Below are positions 62,391 through 64,000 of a stretch of 64,000 nt of DNA, one piece after another; the stretch's first letter is position 1, and each line of letters begins with the position of its first letter. This stretch comes from Photorhabdus bodei (GTDB lineage Bacteria > Pseudomonadota > Gammaproteobacteria > Enterobacterales > Enterobacteriaceae), in the NCBI RefSeq assembly GCF_003287735.1, contig NZ_NSCM01000010.1, positions 30,442 through 94,441 of the forward strand, in the 5' to 3' direction. Both the position numbers and the translations under genes were made by a program. The notes beneath the pieces are model-generated. The model searched no databases and was not told where the DNA came from. It saw only the letters and a program-made list of their open reading frames with translations.

Positions 62391-63356
62391 GTGCGCGTAA
62401 GTACCAATATATTGTACGAGCAGAAAATGACGAGTATCACGACTGCTCAGTCGAAATGGATGCAGCAGGGAGCACAGCTATCCAGTGGTCAGAGGGTGAT
62501 AAATCCATCTGATGATCCGATGGCGGCATCTCAGGGTGTCATGGTTGCTCAGGCTGAATCTCAGAACCAGCAGTATATAACCGCTCGCTCGTTTGCTAAC
62601 AACGCGATTTCCATGCAATTGAGTGTGGTATCCAAAGCTGTCGGTGTGGTTCAAAATATTCATGAAAGTTTGGTAGCCACAGTAAACGGTGTATTGAGTG
62701 ATGAAGATCGTAACTCGTTGGCTATTCAACTGACAGGGTTTAAAGAACAACTGGTGAATTTGGGTAATACTACCGATGGTAATGGCCGCTATATTTTTGC
62801 CGGTTATAAAACGGATGTGAAGCCTTTTGATGAGAGTACAAGCGGTACAGTGAGTTATCGAGGTGGCTCTGAGGAAATAACTCAGAAAGTAGATAGTAAC
62901 CGCTCTATGATTATTGGACATACCGGGGAGCAGGTCTTTCTCTCGTCTACCAGTAATCCGATAAAAGAGCCGGATGGCGGCCCGAGTGAATCTGATATAT
63001 TTAAAACCATAGACATGGCGATTCAGTCATTGAAAACACCATTTACCGGGGCAGATCAAAAGAGTCGTGATGATGCGCTGGAATTGTTGAATAAGGCTAA
63101 CCGTGGCGCTCGCAACGCGTTGAATAATATCTCTTCTGTGGAGTCGGTATTGGGTTTACAACTGAGAGAAATAGAAGACTTAAATAACTTGGGGGCAGAA
63201 CGCAGCCTGGCGAATAAAAGCCGTTTGAGTCAATTGGTTGATGTAGAATGGAACTCAGCGATTTCGAATTATTATCAACAACAAGCCGTACTTCAAGCAT
63301 CGTATAAGACATTTACCGATATGAAAGGCATGTCGTTGTTTGAAATATTTCGTTAA
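62391..63356 (+). CDS. flgL: Hook-filament junction protein FlgL (HAP3)
   Basis: 321 residues from a GTG with AAGGA 8 bases upstream (MRVSTNILYEQKMTSITTAQ). Flagellin-like N-terminal LSSGQRVINPSDDPMAASQG and C-terminal coiled region. Separated from flgK by 208 bp including an ERIC, unlike the short gap in most enterics. Confidence 0.94.
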   Translation: MRVSTNILYEQKMTSITTAQSKWMQQGAQLSSGQRVINPSDDPMAASQGVMVAQAESQNQQYITARSFANNAISMQLSVVSKAVGVVQNIHESLVATVNGVLSDEDRNSLAIQLTGFKEQLVNLGNTTDGNGRYIFAGYKTDVKPFDESTSGTVSYRGGSEEITQKVDSNRSMIIGHTGEQVFLSSTSNPIKEPDGGPSESDIFKTIDMAIQSLKTPFTGADQKSRDDALELLNKANRGARNALNNISSVESVLGLQLREIEDLNNLGAERSLANKSRLSQLVDVEWNSAISNYYQQQAVLQASYKTFTDMKGMSLFEIFR

Positions 63357-63379
63357 TTCGGTTTTCCTCATTTATATTA

Positions 63380-63407
63380 ATCGCTGGTTTTCAGGCCAGC
63401 GATTTTT
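63380..63407 (+). terminator. Rho-independent terminator after flgL
   Basis: ATCGCTGG and CCAGCGAT form an 8-bp stem followed by TTTTT, 23 bp after the flgL stop. Confidence 0.92.
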
Positions 63408-63509
63408 CCAATTGAATGTATTTAATTGTGACAATTAAATATCCTACATATTTTCAGTTAAATAGATAATGAAATAGAAATTTTCATATTAAAAATATAT
63501 TGTTGAAAT

Positions 63510-63836
63510 TTAAACTTCCGCCAGTGGATGAACGGGGAGAAACTGAGTAATTACCGCTTCTGTGTGTTGGTAGTTACTGAGATTAATAACTACAACTTTG
63601 TAGAAGTAAACCGCGTTAGGTACTCTGCGGAAAAATTTAGTTTCACCGGGTTGAATGTCGATAAAAGCATACTGATTGTAATCTCCGAATGGAGGCGCCC
63701 AGTAATTTACTGCTCTAATTGGTGCGGGACCTCTATTTTCTATATTGAAACTAGGATGATGAGTAGTAGGCATTATTATATTTCCACCAGTATAAAGCTC
63801 AAAAGTTTGATTAGGGTTTATATATATCAGTCTCAT
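63510..63836 (-). CDS. Small protein of unknown function
   Basis: 108-residue protein (MRLIYINPNQTFELYTGGNI...) with many aromatic and Pro residues and a probable all-beta fold (GDYNQYAFIDIQPGETKFFR). No signal peptide, membrane segment or recognised family. An AAGGAAAC stretch precedes the ATG on the minus strand. It faces the flgL terminator. Possibly a small secreted-type or stress protein; no function is proposed. Confidence 0.5.
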   Translation of the reverse strand: MRLIYINPNQTFELYTGGNIIMPTTHHPSFNIENRGPAPIRAVNYWAPPFGDYNQYAFIDIQPGETKFFRRVPNAVYFYKVVVINLSNYQHTEAVITQFLPVHPLAEV

Positions 63837-63935
63837 TTTATTGTTTCCTTATCATGACGATTATTATGTTACATATATACCCGTGCTCATTGAAACTGCT
63901 TGATTTTCGCCCAAATGAGGTTCATGGTATCAGTC

Positions 63936-64000
63936 ATGAAAATCTTCATTACCGATGAACAAAAAGCCGAACTTGAACACCTCCATCACACCTGCCGTGA
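63936..64000 (+). mobile_element. IS630-family transposase, 5' end (runs off the window)
   Basis: Only 21 complete codons are inside the window: MKIFITDEQKAELEHLHHTC, matching the start of IS630-type transposases (MKI.ITDEQKAELE.LH). Whether the element is intact cannot be judged. An in-frame ATG 12 bases earlier (MVSV) is also possible. Confidence 0.75.

Overview
The window looks like a chromosome segment of Photorhabdus (Morganellaceae, probably the P. luminescens/laumondii group). I base this on three things: a glidobactin/luminmycin-type glbB-glbC pair beside a bkdABC-type locus (the branched starter supply for Photorhabdus stilbene and iso-fatty acid synthesis), an enteric flhBA and flgNMABCDEFGHIJKL set, and many 127-bp ERIC elements. 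The species call rests on recalled gene content and synteny, not on a search.

Layout. 1-10.6 kb (minus strand): the 5' two thirds of a giant NRPS-PKS (C-A-T-C-A-T-KS-AT-DH, running off the left edge) and a 2-oxoglutarate lysine hydroxylase, i.e. the macrolactam core of a syrbactin-type proteasome inhibitor. 10.9-12.7 kb: ERICs and decayed fragments. 12.6-14.0 kb: a sugar porin. 15.1-22.1 kb: an operon of a fused 2-oxoacid dehydrogenase E1, an E2 carrying its own C-terminal ACP, and a stand-alone KS, followed by a cupin gene. 22.5-23.1 kb: IS and small-gene remnants. 23.2-27.4 kb (minus): a PAAR/pyocin-S/HNH nuclease effector with its immunity gene, an orphan toxin cassette and three tandem immunity paralogues. 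27.7-30.9 kb: flhB-flhA. 31-51 kb: a 20-kb accessory block lying between the two flagellar clusters. 51.4-63.4 kb: flgN, flgM and flgA (minus), then flgB to flgL (plus). The right edge holds a small unknown gene and the start of an IS630-type transposase.

The least familiar part is the accessory block. One half (31.7-39.5 kb) is bracketed by direct remnants of the same ISAs1-type transposase. It holds a 23-codon peptide gene followed by a hairpin, an AdoMet decarboxylase-like gene, a HemN-like radical SAM gene, an MFS exporter, a SpeF-like ornithine decarboxylase and dinB. The order suggests a peptide- or polyamine-linked small-molecule pathway, but it is eroding. The AdoMetDC gene has a +1 shift in a T9 tract, and ERICs sit inside the radical SAM, decarboxylase and dinB genes. 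Removing exactly 125 bp restores each of these three to a full-length family member. In dinB the ERIC itself supplies a new start codon and a possible ribosome-binding site. The other half (40-49 kb) is a tandem array of seven-bladed FG-GAP-like propeller proteins with a tail-fibre-like N-terminal region, expanded by recent duplication and cut off at a higBA toxin-antitoxin locus.

Ten ERIC copies or parts were considered and nine are listed. They are the main agent of gene breakage here.
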